A DNA stretch of 64,000 bases, from contig CAJFCV020000001.1 of NCBI GenBank assembly GCA_904066235.2, positions 8,556,001 to 8,620,000 of the forward strand, given 5' to 3'. Each line of letters opens with the position of its first letter. Position 1 is the first letter of the stretch. The notes under the pieces were generated by a model. That model was not told the origin of the DNA, searched no databases, and saw nothing but the letters and a program-made list of their open reading frames with translations. A program made the position numbers and the translations under genes. This document shows positions 26,549-38,780 of this stretch, in pieces. The DNA is from Bursaphelenchus xylophilus (lineage: Eukaryota > Nematoda > Chromadorea > Rhabditida > Aphelenchoididae).

Positions 26549-28956
26549 ATATGCAATAATGTGCGACCAAAGAATTTTTTAGAGAAAAGAAATGCACTGT
26601 TTCTATCCAAAGCTCAAAACAAAAACGCACAGTGCATTTATTACCCGCTCCGCATTTTGATCGAAGTGCTCAAAACGGCCGCATAGTGCAGCCTCAAATT
26701 TGAAAAATCAGCCTGCTCAGGCACATTTTTCACAACGACAAAAAAGCGACAAGATTGGCACTGAAAGTCGGTGCAAGCCGTGGCTTTGTCTCTGAACTGA
26801 ACTCATTCGCAAAACAATGAGAAAAGGCAGTCGACTCTTGCTCGATCGCGAGATCCTTGTCGCGTTTCACGATTTCACGGCTGTCGCTGCTTTCGGGGCA
26901 GAAACTCCTGATACTCTCTCTTAAATCCTTTGTTTTTACTATTTCTTCGTCCATGATAGTAATCCCAGTATTTATATTTAATTTTTTTTCAAATCCATCG
27001 TCGCTGGTGGTCTCAGATGTCACTCAAAGTGGATCGAAGTAATTTTTAGATGTTATTTTGCCATCTCCAGTGTTTACAACATTTATTAACGAGTAATCCC
27101 CATCAATTAATCGGTAAATTGGCAGTTAATTAGTGGGGTAAACAGCTCTTTAATTAGAAAATAATCCTGTTTATGTCCCGGAAGCCCCGAGACTGCCGTT
27201 TTCTGGTGTAAATCCGTCCTCTTACATCTTCTTTCACTTCTTGAATCTTTCTGAACATCCGCATTCATGTCATCCTTGAGATTCCTTCAATATTTTATTC
27301 CTAAAAGTCTTGCGGATTTTGTAAAAAATTGGACTTGTTTTGTCTGTATGATTACTGTAGTCTCGGAGAAAATAGGCAAAAAAAGCCAAATGAGAGCTTA
27401 ACGAAGCATGACTTTTTGCAAAAAATCCGTTTGGCCGTCCCTCCTCGTTTCCCACAATCTCTCATTACCAAAAATCAGCCCTTGTTCTGCAAATTTTGAA
27501 TCCGATTTTTATGCATCTGTTGATACAAAATCTAAAAAAATATCTGATCTTCTCTGCCCTGAGGGCAGACTGATTGTCCTCCGAAAATAGTATCTTTTAT
27601 CGCGTATCTCCAGACCATCTTCTTTTTTCCTCGTAATTGAGAAAACAGATTTATTTTTTCGTATAAAATGTCACCAACTGTGAGGCAATGAGTCAAATTT
27701 CTACATTGTTTTTGCTGAAATGTAATTCGGATTTGTCATGCAGGTTCCCACTGGCTGTATTTCCTCGCCCAAATATTATTTTAGCCTTCGAGAATGGCCA
27801 AGTATTTGCAAACAGAGGTACGACGATCGGTTTGTCATGTTTACACTCGTGGATGTGAAGTGTAAACATCCACTCGCGCTGCAAATCTAATCGCATTCGT
27901 CATGAAAAATAAAAAATGCCCACATTTTTTGTGGTAAATCTTATTTCACGCAGTTTTTTCGATTTAAACTCTCAAAGATCAAGTGTAAATGTGACCTCCA
28001 CACCTACAAGTGCCATCGCCCACATTCCAGGAGATGATCTGTCATTTTGGGCCCTTTCTCACGCGAATCTTTTGTGTAATTCTATATTAAATATGTTATA
28101 GCCTCTGCCGATATTCGCCCTTCTCAAGTGTTGTCCCTGCCCTTTTTCGTCTTCCGAAAGTTCTATTTTTAGTCCAAACTATGTCTCAGAGTGTTTTTTC
28201 TCTTAAATTTCTGACCTTTTTTTGATCTTCACCATGAATAATATCTTTTGCATAACTTTCTTGAATAATATCCCAAATCAGCATTTAATCTTGAGGTTTC
28301 TGACGTCAAGAGGTCTTTAATCTTGCATCCACGGCCATTTTCGTATTTTATTCGTTCAAATTGCCCATTCAGCCCTTTCTTAAGTCATCACCCCTAAACG
28401 GCCTCTAAATTACCTACTTTCATTCATTCATAAATGCGTGTTTTTCTACTGTCATCCTCTCCGAAACCTCCTCAGACCACTTCCTGGAAGGAGTTTTGGA
28501 TCGTTGCAGGCGAACCCTCCCTCTTTTTTTAATTTTCACAAAAATCCGAACGAACACTCCTGCTGTCAACACTCTTGGCAATCATTCCCATTCCAACCTT
28601 TTGGCTGTGCCAAACTTTGGCTTGCTGGTCCAACAATTTTGGAATATTCTCTGTAAATATAGGGCCGACCCAATCCGCCCCACATGGAAAGTTGCGAAAT
28701 ATAGTCATCGTAAACGCTTCACAAATGTCCACACCATTTTTGCTAAATAAAAACCGCTGCTATGGCCATAAAGTTCCGGCTCATTTATCGCGGATGTCGC
28801 GCGAAATGCATGTCGCTAGTGCAAAACGAGGAATGGCGGGTGCGAAAGAAAAACGCACTGTGCAAAAGTGTCGGGATTTTATGTCTTCACTTTATGTCGC
28901 GGGTAGTAGTCGTAGAAGTTACATACAGACCAAAGAAACATAACTTTTTAGGCTTC

Positions 28957-28982
28957 ATAACCTAGTGCATGCACTAGGTTAT
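28957..28982. repeat. perfect 26-bp palindrome
   Basis: ATAACCTAGTGCA followed directly by its exact reverse complement, with no spacer. Outer flanks are T-rich on the left and A-rich on the right. Confidence 0.85.
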
Positions 28983-30309
28983 AGTGCAGCATAAAAAACT
29001 GTCCCGTTGCGGAAAAAAAAAATTGTTTTTTGGTCCCATAACACCTCCGACATTCCAATACTGGTTGTGTGTTGCTCGGAAACCTACTATTCAGTATTCA
29101 AAGTTATGGTTTAAGTAAAAAATATTTTTTTTCAAAAAGTTGAAAGATCCAGAGAGAAAGTAACATTAATTATCTCTCTTTTCGTATTACTTTTTAACGT
29201 TTTGGCCATAAAACTACAGTATCTCATCTCTTTTTCAAGAGCCAAATTTTTTGGTCCAGTAATTTGTCTATAACTTTAAATTTTTGTTTTTCTCCCGAAT
29301 TCTGAAGGATTCAGGAGTCCGTCGCCGATTTCTGAAGATAGTTCGTTATGAGAGAGAGGGGGCGGGGTTAATTGGAGGCCATTCAGGCCGTTAATTAAGA
29401 GATTTCTGGGTGGGGGAGGGATTAAAAATGCCAAACTTATTTAAATACCGCTCAAATTGTACTGAATTACTAGCCGATTACCGGGAAAATATCTTGTAGC
29501 AACATATCCGAATAAATCTTGCGGATTTGTCCGAATTTTTAATATTTTCTTACTCTGTAGTAAAAGTATTAGCTGAACCCTGATTTTATAAGTAATACTA
29601 GTTTAACTAATAATTGTTACTTTCGAAAATTTTTTTCGTCAGACTTTTTTACAGTAATTCCAAATTCTTTTTAACTCCTTGTTTCTTTAAGCAGTAGTCG
29701 TCTTCTGTCACAAAGTCCATAGAAATCGTTGTAATGGGAGGTTATTGAAGACGGAATTACTTGTTTTTGAGTTTTGTAATCCTCGAAAAGTAATAATATT
29801 TTCGTGAGACCCCTTTTTACGGTCATTCTGACGCGTTTTTATTTTTATTAAAAATAATTACAATTTTTTACTGCTTCCGGTTTAGTTGTAAACATAACAT
29901 TTTGGCTTACATTCCCCTCGAATTTCGTGCGGCGACAGATTTTGTTCAATCCCTAAGGGCATTTCCTCGTACTTTATTACTGAAATACCTAGATATCTCT
30001 GGAAAAGGGGGAGGGTTCAGTCAAGGAGAAGAATCTCAGATATCCCAAATAGTCTCATTCTTCCAGAAATGACGTTGGGAGGGAGTTGCGGGTGTCGGAA
30101 TGAAATCTTCAGACATAAGACGACCAATTGCAATGTAATATTTTGACTGCACTTCGGTACTCCGTCCGGCCGGGTTTCAGTCGATTTCTGGTTGCTTAGC
30201 GCCCTAAAGTTTGGGTGAAGCCTCAGTTTAGCTGACAAGGGAAGGCTTCCAAGTCAGATTTTCTTTAAACTTTGCAAACACGTCAGGCTGCCATATGATG
30301 CCTAAAGCT

Positions 30310-30410
30310 ACGCATCAATCCCTGAAGGTTTTCGCTCGCGCTTTGCAGGCGCGGCCGAGACATTCGACGATATTTGCGACGAGAAAAAACACTTTTTATT
30401 TGAATGGTAG
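30310..30410. repeat. dispersed repeat, copy 1
   Basis: Shares GCTTTGCAGGCGC, ATTCRACGAT, TTTG and GAAAAAACACTTTTT in the same order with 55175-55310 in an unc-89 intron. Confidence 0.6.
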
Positions 30411-32178
30411 ATCTTTTACCGGGTCTGAAAACGGTTGGTTATGAGATTATTGCGTATTCTTCAAAATTTCCCATTTTCTTTCTTGCCAGCCTAATAGCTA
30501 TGAGAAAAGGCCGGTCGTGCCTAGACGGCGTATGGAAGGCCAACCAATGTTTATTTGTTATGATTTGATCGGAGTCATGATAAGTCTATCATGGTTAATC
30601 CAATAAAGATTAGACACTTCGTGGTCATCTGTTTATAGGAATCTATAATAACGAATCGAGTGCCCCTTTGTCTCCCCCTAGTTCAACATCGGAAAACAGG
30701 AGAGGAGATGCTCCTTTCCTTGAAAATCTCATCATCTCGCACCGACAAATCCCTCCCTTTGTCTCCACCAAGACTGTAGGCCAAAGTTAGCACCTTAGGG
30801 CGGATAAACAGCGCTAACGACGCCTTAACTGGAACCCCAACTGATTTGATTACCGCCTCCGAGAACTCAAATTTCCGGATAAATGTATTCACAACGAACA
30901 TTTTTTGACGCGAGCCGAAATTCGAACCATGTCCAAGTTTGCGGTCATAAGAGCCCTGAGGGGAATACGCGGCTCTTCACCATATCATCCACGTAATCGC
31001 GAATTTGGGAGAGAACGGGTTTTCGGGTGCAAATACCGTAACCCGGGTATTCTTAGCAGGGTCTTGCAAGCAGCCGAATGGCTTGCGTAACTAGGTGACA
31101 TCTTTATCACTTCAACATTTTATTTATTCGGTCACCTATGTACGTGTGATTCATCGAAGGCTCCTGAAATCTGTTCCTAATCGTAAGCTCTTAATGGTAA
31201 GATACATCCGGAAACAACTCCAGATAATCCAGATTATCTTCATGATTCAGCCCTTCACCCAATCTTCCCCTTCGACCCTATATTGTCTGCTCCTTCATCA
31301 TTTATATTGTTTGATATTCTCCTTGCCGGTCCAGCTGTCCATTTCTTTTGTTTATAACATATCTACAGTATACCCCGAACACTCAGCTATTCCAGATATC
31401 TCTGAGGGCCCCGGTATGTTTTACTTTTTGCAGAGATGATGTATATGTAAAGGATATCGGCACTTCCTTTGTTCCATAACCAGTCCCCCTTTTAAGGACA
31501 GTAATTCTAGATTTCAAACCTAGTTATTATGGCCAACCTACCGTGCTTTCGCTGTGACGGAAACAAAACGTGATTTATTTAATTTCTGTTATTACCTCCG
31601 GCTCTGCTTATTAGACTTGTTTCTCTCGTTTATCTATCTTCGCTACACGCCTTGACGTCTTTTTAATTCGATTAGGACACCCCTAATTACTAATTTCCTG
31701 TCCTAATGCCAACCGTAATACGCATTGTGAAACTCGGTAAATATGTGATTGTCAAAAAGAGATTAACCATTCTTCCCGTTATAACAATCTTATTCTTCTT
31801 TCGAACTGATTAATCTTTAAGTCAAAAGGCAGATCCTGAGGGCGGGGATTACCATGGATATGTCTTGAGTACGTATTCGGAATAGAAGGTAATGATGCCC
31901 TCTGAAGAAAGAGGTATACTGATGGAGACACCTCTCCGTCGAGATATTTCAAGGGTAATATAAACCCCAAGATTTTACGTATATTCATCCGGATTGTCTG
32001 GTCATATTGTCCCCTATGAACTCATTAACCGTTCGTGTTTATAATAATAATAATTGATTGCATAGCGTGACCCTCAATTATACTAACCATGAACATCTTT
32101 CTTTTTCTTGTTCTTCATTTCTGTATTTATTATATATTTATGTGTAAACGATGTTTTATCAAGTGTTTCCCATAAATA

Positions 32179-33742
32179 CAGTATGCGTCATAATTATAAC
32201 CGCACTTTAAAAATGAGTGTAACTTTTGTGATTGTGAACAGAAATCTGTCATATTTGGCACCAATGTGCATCAGTGTACTAGAAATGATGTCCCAAAAAA
32301 ATATTTTGAAAGCTTTCCGTATTTTAGAAAAAAGCTGCAAAAACCAAAATTTTGGTACTTTTCGGTGCGTCAAAATTATAACCGCACTTGCGAATTTTGG
32401 CTATTATAGTCTAATGAAAACACAGAATATCAATAACTGATGTTTAGTTACGCTCCCCGAGGCCTCAATAACGGCCATCACACGACTCGGAACCCTCTGC
32501 GCAAATTTTTTTGGCGCATCCTGACCCATCTTGTGCCTGAATCGGAAAACGGCAGATTTTCACTCAGTTACGGTAGAATACCGCTGGTTGTAGCGATGCA
32601 ATTAACGGGGGAGGAGGCCCCACAAGTTTCCTATCGGATTTAAACCCAGGGAATATGCGAGCGAGTCTATGGTGGCAAATGCCTTGCTGTCAAAGGAACT
32701 GGTATGTCGACCTGCTATTGTGGACGTGGGCATTCTCCAACAAAAGTATAGCCAGATTGCCAGTACGGTACCAGATGTTCGCCTAAGACTTCGTAGTACT
32801 CAAGGCCTTTCATTTGAGTCGCTGTGGCCGTCAACGGAAGGCCTCCGGCTTTTTTGACGGCGCCCCAAATCATCAGCCGGCGGCCTCTATAATTACGGCA
32901 TAAGAAGTAACGCTATTCGTTTTTAATCTCATGCCATTGGTATGTAAGACCGTCAAGGCTATCACGCTACTACCCAATCTACAAGGAATATGGTACTGCA
33001 ACGGTCAAACGTCGATTTCAGCGATCTGTCACTAGTCAACCTCTGTTGTGAATGTATCCTTGGCAAATTTCGGCCGCAGGTTGCCGTAAACTGCGGTCAG
33101 CTGGGGTCACAACGTCACATACTGCCATGTGATGACGTCGCTGTGTTTTCCGACCCTCAGCACGGTGCTCCCGTTGCTACTGGAGCTCAGATCTTGATTT
33201 AAGTGAACCCCAGAGATGGCAGAGTTAGAAGCCCGGCGGATTATTTCTTTTCAACCGGAAGCAGTGGTAAACTTTTGTCTGCCATAACATTTAGAATTGT
33301 TAAAAGCTTCCGAGGCGACCAGAAAGTTCCTCACAACTTGGGCCCAACGGTCTTACTGCGCGAAAATCTGCCGTTTTCCGATTCAGGCACAAGATGGGGC
33401 AAGATGCGCCAAAAAAATTTGCCCAGAGGATTCCGAATCGTGTGATGGGCGTTATTGAGGCCTCAGGGAGCTTAACTAAACATCAGTTATTGATATTCTG
33501 TGTTTTCATTAGACTAATAGCCAAAATTCGCAAGTGCGGTTATAATTTTGACGCACCGAAAAGTACCAAAATTTTGGTTTTTGCAGCTTTTTTCTAAAAT
33601 ACGGAAAGCTTTCAAAATAATTTTTTGGGACATCATTTCTAGTACACTGATGCACATTGGTGCCAAATATGACACATTTCTATTCGCAATCACAAAAGTT
33701 ACACTCATTTTTAAAGTGCGGTTATAATTATGACGCATACTG
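32179..33742 (-). mobile_element. Tc1-like DNA transposon with ~380-bp inverted repeats
   Basis: 1564 bp flanked by TA on both sides. Terminal inverted repeats (32179-32560 and 33363-33742) begin CAGTATGCGTCATAATTATA and are nearly identical over about 380 bp. Between them, the minus strand keeps a decayed Tc1-family transposase: a fragment reading DSLAYSLGLNPIGNLWG corresponds to the conserved SPDLNPIENLWG block with the third catalytic residue (E) replaced by G, and other blocks are frame-shifted. It is not autonomous. Confidence 0.85.
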
Positions 33743-33960
33743 TATCATCCCTGAAAAGTTGGATTTCCTGAACCTTTTCCCACTCTCGTCAAGTACTTGG
33801 CTCTAAATTTTCCGAATCGCGTGAATTGCAATTAATTCGGAATCTGGATTCAGAATTCCCCGAGGATTTGAGTGCGAATTACGTAATCCTTTTTTCAGAC
33901 TTCGTTTTTGGGGCCGATAAGGGTAACACATCTCTTTCTTTTTTAAATACAGTAGTCGAA

Positions 33961-34602
33961 ATGGTGCAGAAAAGTGCTTGGCAAATGCTGATCCTGCTCC
34001 TCCTCGCCGTGTTTTCCACCATCCAGGCAGATCGACAATGGAGTGCTGGAGTTGGCCTTTGGGGAAAAAGATCCTATGTAAGCGGAGATTACAAGAAGAA
34101 CTTTACTTTTTATTTCAAAAATTTTAATTATAATATTTCTTACGATCATCTGATTTCAGCCGCTTCTACGGAAACGATCGCCTGATTTTAACCCTAATGG
34201 AGAAGCAGGGCTCTGGGACAAAAGAGCACAATGGCAAGCTGCCAACGGACTCTGGGGAAAACGGTAAGATTTCTTACTCGTCTTTTCTAACGTCATTACA
34301 AGCCTATGAGTTATGCAAAGGACGCGCTTTCCACTGTTCGCAAATAGGATAAGCTGTAGAAAGGTACCCAAGAGGGAAGGTGCCAAAATTGGCAAGCACT
34401 CTGCTAGTGAGAAGTTCTTTGCAGACAGCATAGTTTTTTCAAAACAAAAATAGTGTCGTTATGAAAACAACAAAATTAACTGATACACCCTATAAATTCA
34501 TCAAAAAAAAAGAACCATTACTACATAGTATAACATCTGAAATTTAATATCGCTCGTTTCAGGTCAGTACCTCCAGTTCCTCAATACGTACCGTGGAATT
34601 AA
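33961..34602 (+). CDS. nlp-38: MIP/allatostatin-B neuropeptide precursor
   Basis: Three exons: 33961-34077, 34160-34263, 34563-34602; 86 residues. An N-terminal signal peptide (MLILLLLAVFSTIQA) precedes a chain of peptides cut at KR. QWSAGVGLWGKR and AQWQAANGLWGKR both fit W(X6)W-amide, the defining MIP pattern, with Gly as amide donor. SYPLLRKR and SPDFNPNGEAGLWDKR lie between them; the latter resembles a decayed MIP because it lacks the first Trp and ends LWD rather than LWG. The chain ends VPPVPQYVPWN. The AQW..ANGLWG peptide closely resembles the recalled C. elegans NLP-38 peptide SPAQWQRANGLWG. A TACAG acceptor precedes the ATG closely. MIPs act through sex-peptide-receptor-like GPCRs in other animals. 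Confidence 0.88.
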
Positions 34603-34704
34603 CGACAGTTCAAGTGACAAGTACCTTAATTCTTGAGACCTGACGCCGCGCTCCTTTCCAACAACATACTACTAATGTTCAGTTGTACTCCTTTGGAATA
34701 CCTT

Positions 34705-34710
34705 AATAAA
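34705..34710 (+). promoter_or_regulatory. polyadenylation signal of nlp-38
   Basis: AATAAA about 100 bases after the stop codon. Confidence 0.6.
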
Positions 34711-35419
34711 GAAAATGTTTATGTTTTTATAGAGTACAAATAGATTTGTATGCTAAACACATTGTACATTATAATAAATAATATTATGTTAGTTTAAAGA
34801 CCTTTCTCGCCATATTAATTTGACCATAACGTCTCCATATATCACTACAAAACGCCGTCAATGATAAGGTCTACTGACAGTAATATTACTGCGTTACAGC
34901 ACAACATATAAAGTAGAACTGAACAATATAAGGACAAACTAGCATTTTGGACTCACCATAAGTGTTAAAGAAGTAACTATCTGATACTATGAGTTAAAGT
35001 CTATGAAATCGTTACCCCAATCACCATTTCCGACAAGTTATTTTTTGAAAAATCCTGATTTTTCTATACCAAAATTTTTCCCGGTACCCAGTTTCCCAGC
35101 CCCCAATTTTAATGCAGACAAATTCCGAAAACAATAATTGTTTCCGTTAATTTATAACGCAATGCCAGAATCAAGGCATTCAGGGACTGCGTGAACCACT
35201 TCGTGTTAGCCTATCGCTCGCAGTTATGGTATATTTTTATTTCTATAGCAAAATTTTTCTCAAAATTTTTCGGAAAGGAATGAAAATCTATGAAATTTAG
35301 CATGTTTTACATTTCGCTTTCACCTTCCGACCTGCGTTTATTATAGTCATATATGTTTTTCGTGTTTTTGATGTTGTTTGAACTGGTTGGACTACGGGCT
35401 TACTGGAATCATCCTGATT

Positions 35420-35437
35420 TTTCAATTTCAGGGTAAA
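35420..35437 (+). promoter_or_regulatory. trans-splice acceptor before rpl-4 ATG
   Basis: TTTTCAATTTCAG then GGTAAA and the ATG at 35438. The same leader-exon sequence GGTAAAATG is found at rpl-17. Confidence 0.65.
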
Positions 35438-36592
35438 ATGGCTGCCAGGCCAGTTGTAACAGTCTATAATGAAAAGAATGAGCCTTCTGGCACTGAAGTC
35501 AAACTCCCAGCCGTCTTCCGTGCTCCTATCCGCCCTGATGTCGTGAGCTTCATCCACGATCAGATCGCCAAGAACAAGCGTCAACCTTACGCCGTTTCCG
35601 ACAAGGCCGGTAAGTTGCATCGAAGTTTTTCATGTTCTGTGTTCAGGTCACCAAACCTCTGCCGAGTCTTGGGGTACCGGACGTGCTGTTGCTCGTATTC
35701 CTCGTGTCCGGGGTGGTGGTACTCACCGTTCTGGTCAGGGAGCTTTCGGTAACATGTGCCGTGGTGGATCTCTCGCCGCCCCAACAAAGACTTATCGCCG
35801 TTGGCACCGTCGGGTCAACGTTGCTCAACGCCGATTCGCCGTTGCCTCCGCGATTGCAGCTTCTGGAGTTCCTGCTCTCGTACAGGCTCGCGGTCACGTC
35901 ATCGACAAGTTGAACGAGATCCCACTTGTTGTCTCTGACAAGATCGAGGGGCTTAAGAAGACCAAGGATGCCGTTACTTTCTTGAAGCGTGTGAACCTCT
36001 GGGACGATATTGAGAAGGTGGGTTTCTTATATTATTCAAATTGGAAGATTTGTTTTGAATTTTGGAGTATTAAGGTGCATGTTTTTAGGTCTATGCCTCC
36101 AAGCGTCAACGCGCCGGTCGTGGAAAGAGCCGCAACCGTCGCCACAAGCAGAAGCGCGGACCAGTCATTGTCTACGGAAACGATGGAGGTATTGCCCATG
36201 CCTTCAGAAATATCCCAGGCATTACCCTCCAGAAGGTCACTTCCTTGAACTTGCTCAAGCTGGCCCCAGGAGGACATCTTGGACGTCTGATTGTCTGGAC
36301 CGAGAGCGCTTTCCGCAAGTTGGATTCCATCTTTGGAACCCTCACCCGCAAATCCGACCAAAAGAAAGGGTGGATCCTTCCCCGCGCCAAGATGGTCAAC
36401 TCCGACTTCAAGCGTATCATCAACAGCGAGTCTGTTCTGCAGGCTGTGATCCACAAACCAATCAAGGCAACAGTCCGCAAGGTCCACCGCAACCCACTTA
36501 GGCAGAAGAAAATCTTGGCCAAGCTGAACCCATACTCCGAAGTAATCCGCCGTGCTGCCGTCTTGGCCAACGCCAAGGTAGCGCAAAAATAA
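35438..36592 (+). CDS. rpl-4: 60S ribosomal protein L4 (uL4)
   Basis: Three exons: 35438-35609, 35647-36017, 36089-36592; 348 residues (C. elegans RPL-4 is about 345). Diagnostic stretches are [32 protein letters not shown], the long basic tunnel loop [79 protein letters not shown] and the C-terminal [13 protein letters not shown]. It lines the peptide exit tunnel of the large subunit. Introns are very short (37 and 71 nt). It converges on the cyclin gene 153 bp away. Confidence 0.97.
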
Positions 36593-36624
36593 ATGTTATT
36601 CCTTTATTCTGTTGTTTTTGGTTG

Positions 36625-36630
36625 AATAAA
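36625..36630 (+). promoter_or_regulatory. polyadenylation signal of rpl-4
   Basis: AATAAA 32 bases after the stop codon. Confidence 0.6.
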
Positions 36631-36745
36631 TTGTTTCATAAATTTGCTATATTTACTTTTTTCCAAGTGTTATAAAGTTATACATGAAAATAGGTTACGG
36701 CCTAGGTTAACAAGTAGTGAACATGACAAGCTACGAAATAATGAG

Positions 36746-37841
36746 CTAACAAATGGTTGACGATAGTGCGGGTTTTGATTTCTCCATGAACTTGATTAGG
36801 GTTTGTTGAATATTGTTGTAGTTGTGGATGATTGAACTGTTCCGATACTTCTGCGCCACGCTTTTGCACTGTCCTGATTTCCTCACCCTCATCACGGCGG
36901 CCGCGACTCCAACAGCCAACTTCTCGATTTCTGCAGCGGTCTTGTTGGAGGCCTTGAATAAGTAATCGTTGAATGTTACCCCCAGCACAAAGCAACTCAA
37001 GGAGTAAGAACCGACAGCCAACTCCGAAGGAAGCCATTGAGATGTATGATAAACGATCATACCACAATCTGCAAACAGTTGGGCCAGAGCGTAGACTTTC
37101 TTGGTGTCATCGGAAGGTAGTTGGGCGAATGCCCTCAGTTTCCTCAGAAAATGGCATGGATATGCAAAGTGAAGGTTAAATTTCAAGGCTTTAAGGACCT
37201 AAAACACAATATTATTGTAGATTTAACGCCTACCTGCAATTCTGTTGCAAGAACATTCTCACTTGTACATTGTCTTCCACCGAAATACGCGATGTCCTTA
37301 ATGTGAGGGACGACAACTTCCTCGTATTTCAAAGCAATGTAGAGGCAAGTGACGGCAATCAACTGATAATTGGATTTGTTCACATCCATCAGAACACAAC
37401 ATCGGTCGGTCAGATTGATCGTCAAGGTCCACGCTTCCTGGCTGCACTTTATTTGGACGGCACAAACATTTAGTACCCAATCGACCAGTAATTCTCTCAT
37501 TCTAGGCTCCACTGCTCGTCCACGGAGGAAGTCCGGTTCCATTTGTTTCTTCTTCTCCAGTATCCTCAAGTAGTTATCCACATCTTGAGCTTCCCTTGGA
37601 CTCAAATAGAAGTCTTTCCCTCCATATACAGGGACACCTTCTCCTTTGCAACTCTGGAAAACGACGTTACTGTCTAAAAAGCAAAGACACTTACTTCCGT
37701 TGATCTGATGAAATTTATGGGAGTGTTTACATTCACATTGTTATCTTCCTAAACGTAATATGCAGAGGCAAATTTACTTACTGGACGAAAAGAAGAGCGT
37801 CTGAACATGTTAGAGAGCTGGCCAGAGATGCTGGAAAACAT
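36746..37841 (-). CDS. B-type (mitotic) cyclin
   Basis: Four exons: 37841-37782, 37748-37695, 37653-37234, 37198-36746; 328 residues. Cyclin box N: DVDNYLRILEKKKQMEPDFL, the MRAIL-type helix MRELLVDWVLNVC, LTDRCCVLMDVNKSNYQLIA and LYIALKYEE, then IKDIAYFGGRQCTSENVL. The C-terminal cyclin fold includes LKALKFNLHFAYPCHFLRK. B-type rather than A-type is inferred from the motif pattern; the exact C. elegans counterpart is unclear. The region before the box is only about 60 residues and I see no RxxL destruction box there. It lies 171 bp downstream of rpl-17 on the same strand, so it could be a downstream operon gene. Confidence 0.85.
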
Positions 37842-38012
37842 TGGTGGAACAACAGAAATTAGTATGTGACGACCCCAATCCCATTTCGCTTTTGCCTGCG
37901 GAGGTCAAAGATGACTACATTTTTAGAACAACGACGAACAATCCACCAAAGCTTAGCGTACATTTTTATCCAAAATCAACCGTAACAATAATCAGCAACA
38001 AAAGATTTATCT

Positions 38013-38760
38013 TTAATATTCTCCACGAGCCAACTGACGGCGTTGTTTTTTCTTCGACTCCTTCTTGGTCTTGATGGCAACATCGGTGGGCTTGGAGACA
38101 ACGTCTTTCTGTTCGGAAAGGATGAACTCGACATGGCATGGGGATGACATGTAGGCTAAAATGACAACATTAAATCATTGACATAATGAAAATCAAAAAC
38201 TCAAATTTAGAAGAAACTTACGATTGATGCGACCGTGAGCTCTATAAGTCCTTCTGCGCATCTTAGCGGCACGCTGGACAACAACGTGTTCGACAACGAG
38301 ATGATCAACATCCAACCCCTTGACCTCAGCGTTAGATTCGGCGTTTCTGAAAGTAAATGATTACTTACAAGTTGAAACTATCAGAAATCATTCAGAGGTG
38401 ATAAATTTCAAATCAATATAAAATTCGGTTACACCTAAAAGCGAAGCCAAAAAAATGCAAAGCTTACCTCAATAAACCGAGCAGGTAATCAGCAGATTTG
38501 ATGGGCCATCTTCCCTGGGTAACGTTCCAGGTCTTAGCTTGGGCCTTGCGGCCGACGGTGTGCTTGAATCGCCGGAAAGGAACGATCTCCTTCTTTTCCT
38601 TGACATTCTCCAAGAATCTGATGGCGCGCTTGATGGTCATGCCTTTCAGGGCACGTGCGGTTTCATGGGTGTTCTTGAAGTGAACACGGAGGTCGGTGCC
38701 GCGAGCCTTGCACGACTTGGTGTTATTCTCAGGCTCCTTGCAGTAATGGACCTTAGTCAT
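38013..38760 (-). CDS. rpl-17: 60S ribosomal protein L17 (uL22)
   Basis: Three exons: 38760-38468, 38346-38222, 38155-38013; 186 residues (family usual 184-187). Reads [102 protein letters not shown] sequence and the eukaryotic tail [13 protein letters not shown], ending in a basic [13 protein letters not shown]. It contacts the exit tunnel of the large subunit. The acceptor and leader (CAG|GGTAAAATG) are identical to those of rpl-4. Confidence 0.97.
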
Positions 38761-38766
38761 TTTACC

Positions 38767-38780
38767 CTGAAAGCAATAAA
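38767..38780 (-). promoter_or_regulatory. trans-splice acceptor before rpl-17 ATG
   Basis: On the minus strand TTGCTTTCAG then GGTAAA and the ATG at 38760. Confidence 0.6.

Larger units (their letters stand above)
24947..33960. other. 9 kb gene-poor, repeat-rich interval
   Basis: No coding gene could be supported on either strand. It contains MITE copies (26029-26125 weak, 26396-26548), a perfect 26-bp palindrome (28957-28982), a dispersed repeat (30310-30410), a Tc1-like element (32179-33742) and a cluster of ACAGTAT-type short repeats (about 25480-25640). It may hold distal regulatory DNA for the adjacent homeobox or neuropeptide genes. Confidence 0.5.
34603..35437. other. intergenic nlp-38 to rpl-4
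   Basis: Holds the nlp-38 poly(A) region and the rpl-4 promoter; no other feature seen. Confidence 0.4.

Noticed and set aside
26730..27023. 97-codon minus-strand ORF with coding-like composition
   Set aside because: Begins at a non-ATG codon, no recognisable similarity, no splice partners, and sits in repeat-rich DNA.
30900..30935. TTCGAACC string suggestive of a tRNA B box
   Set aside because: No matching A box or cloverleaf could be drawn on either strand.
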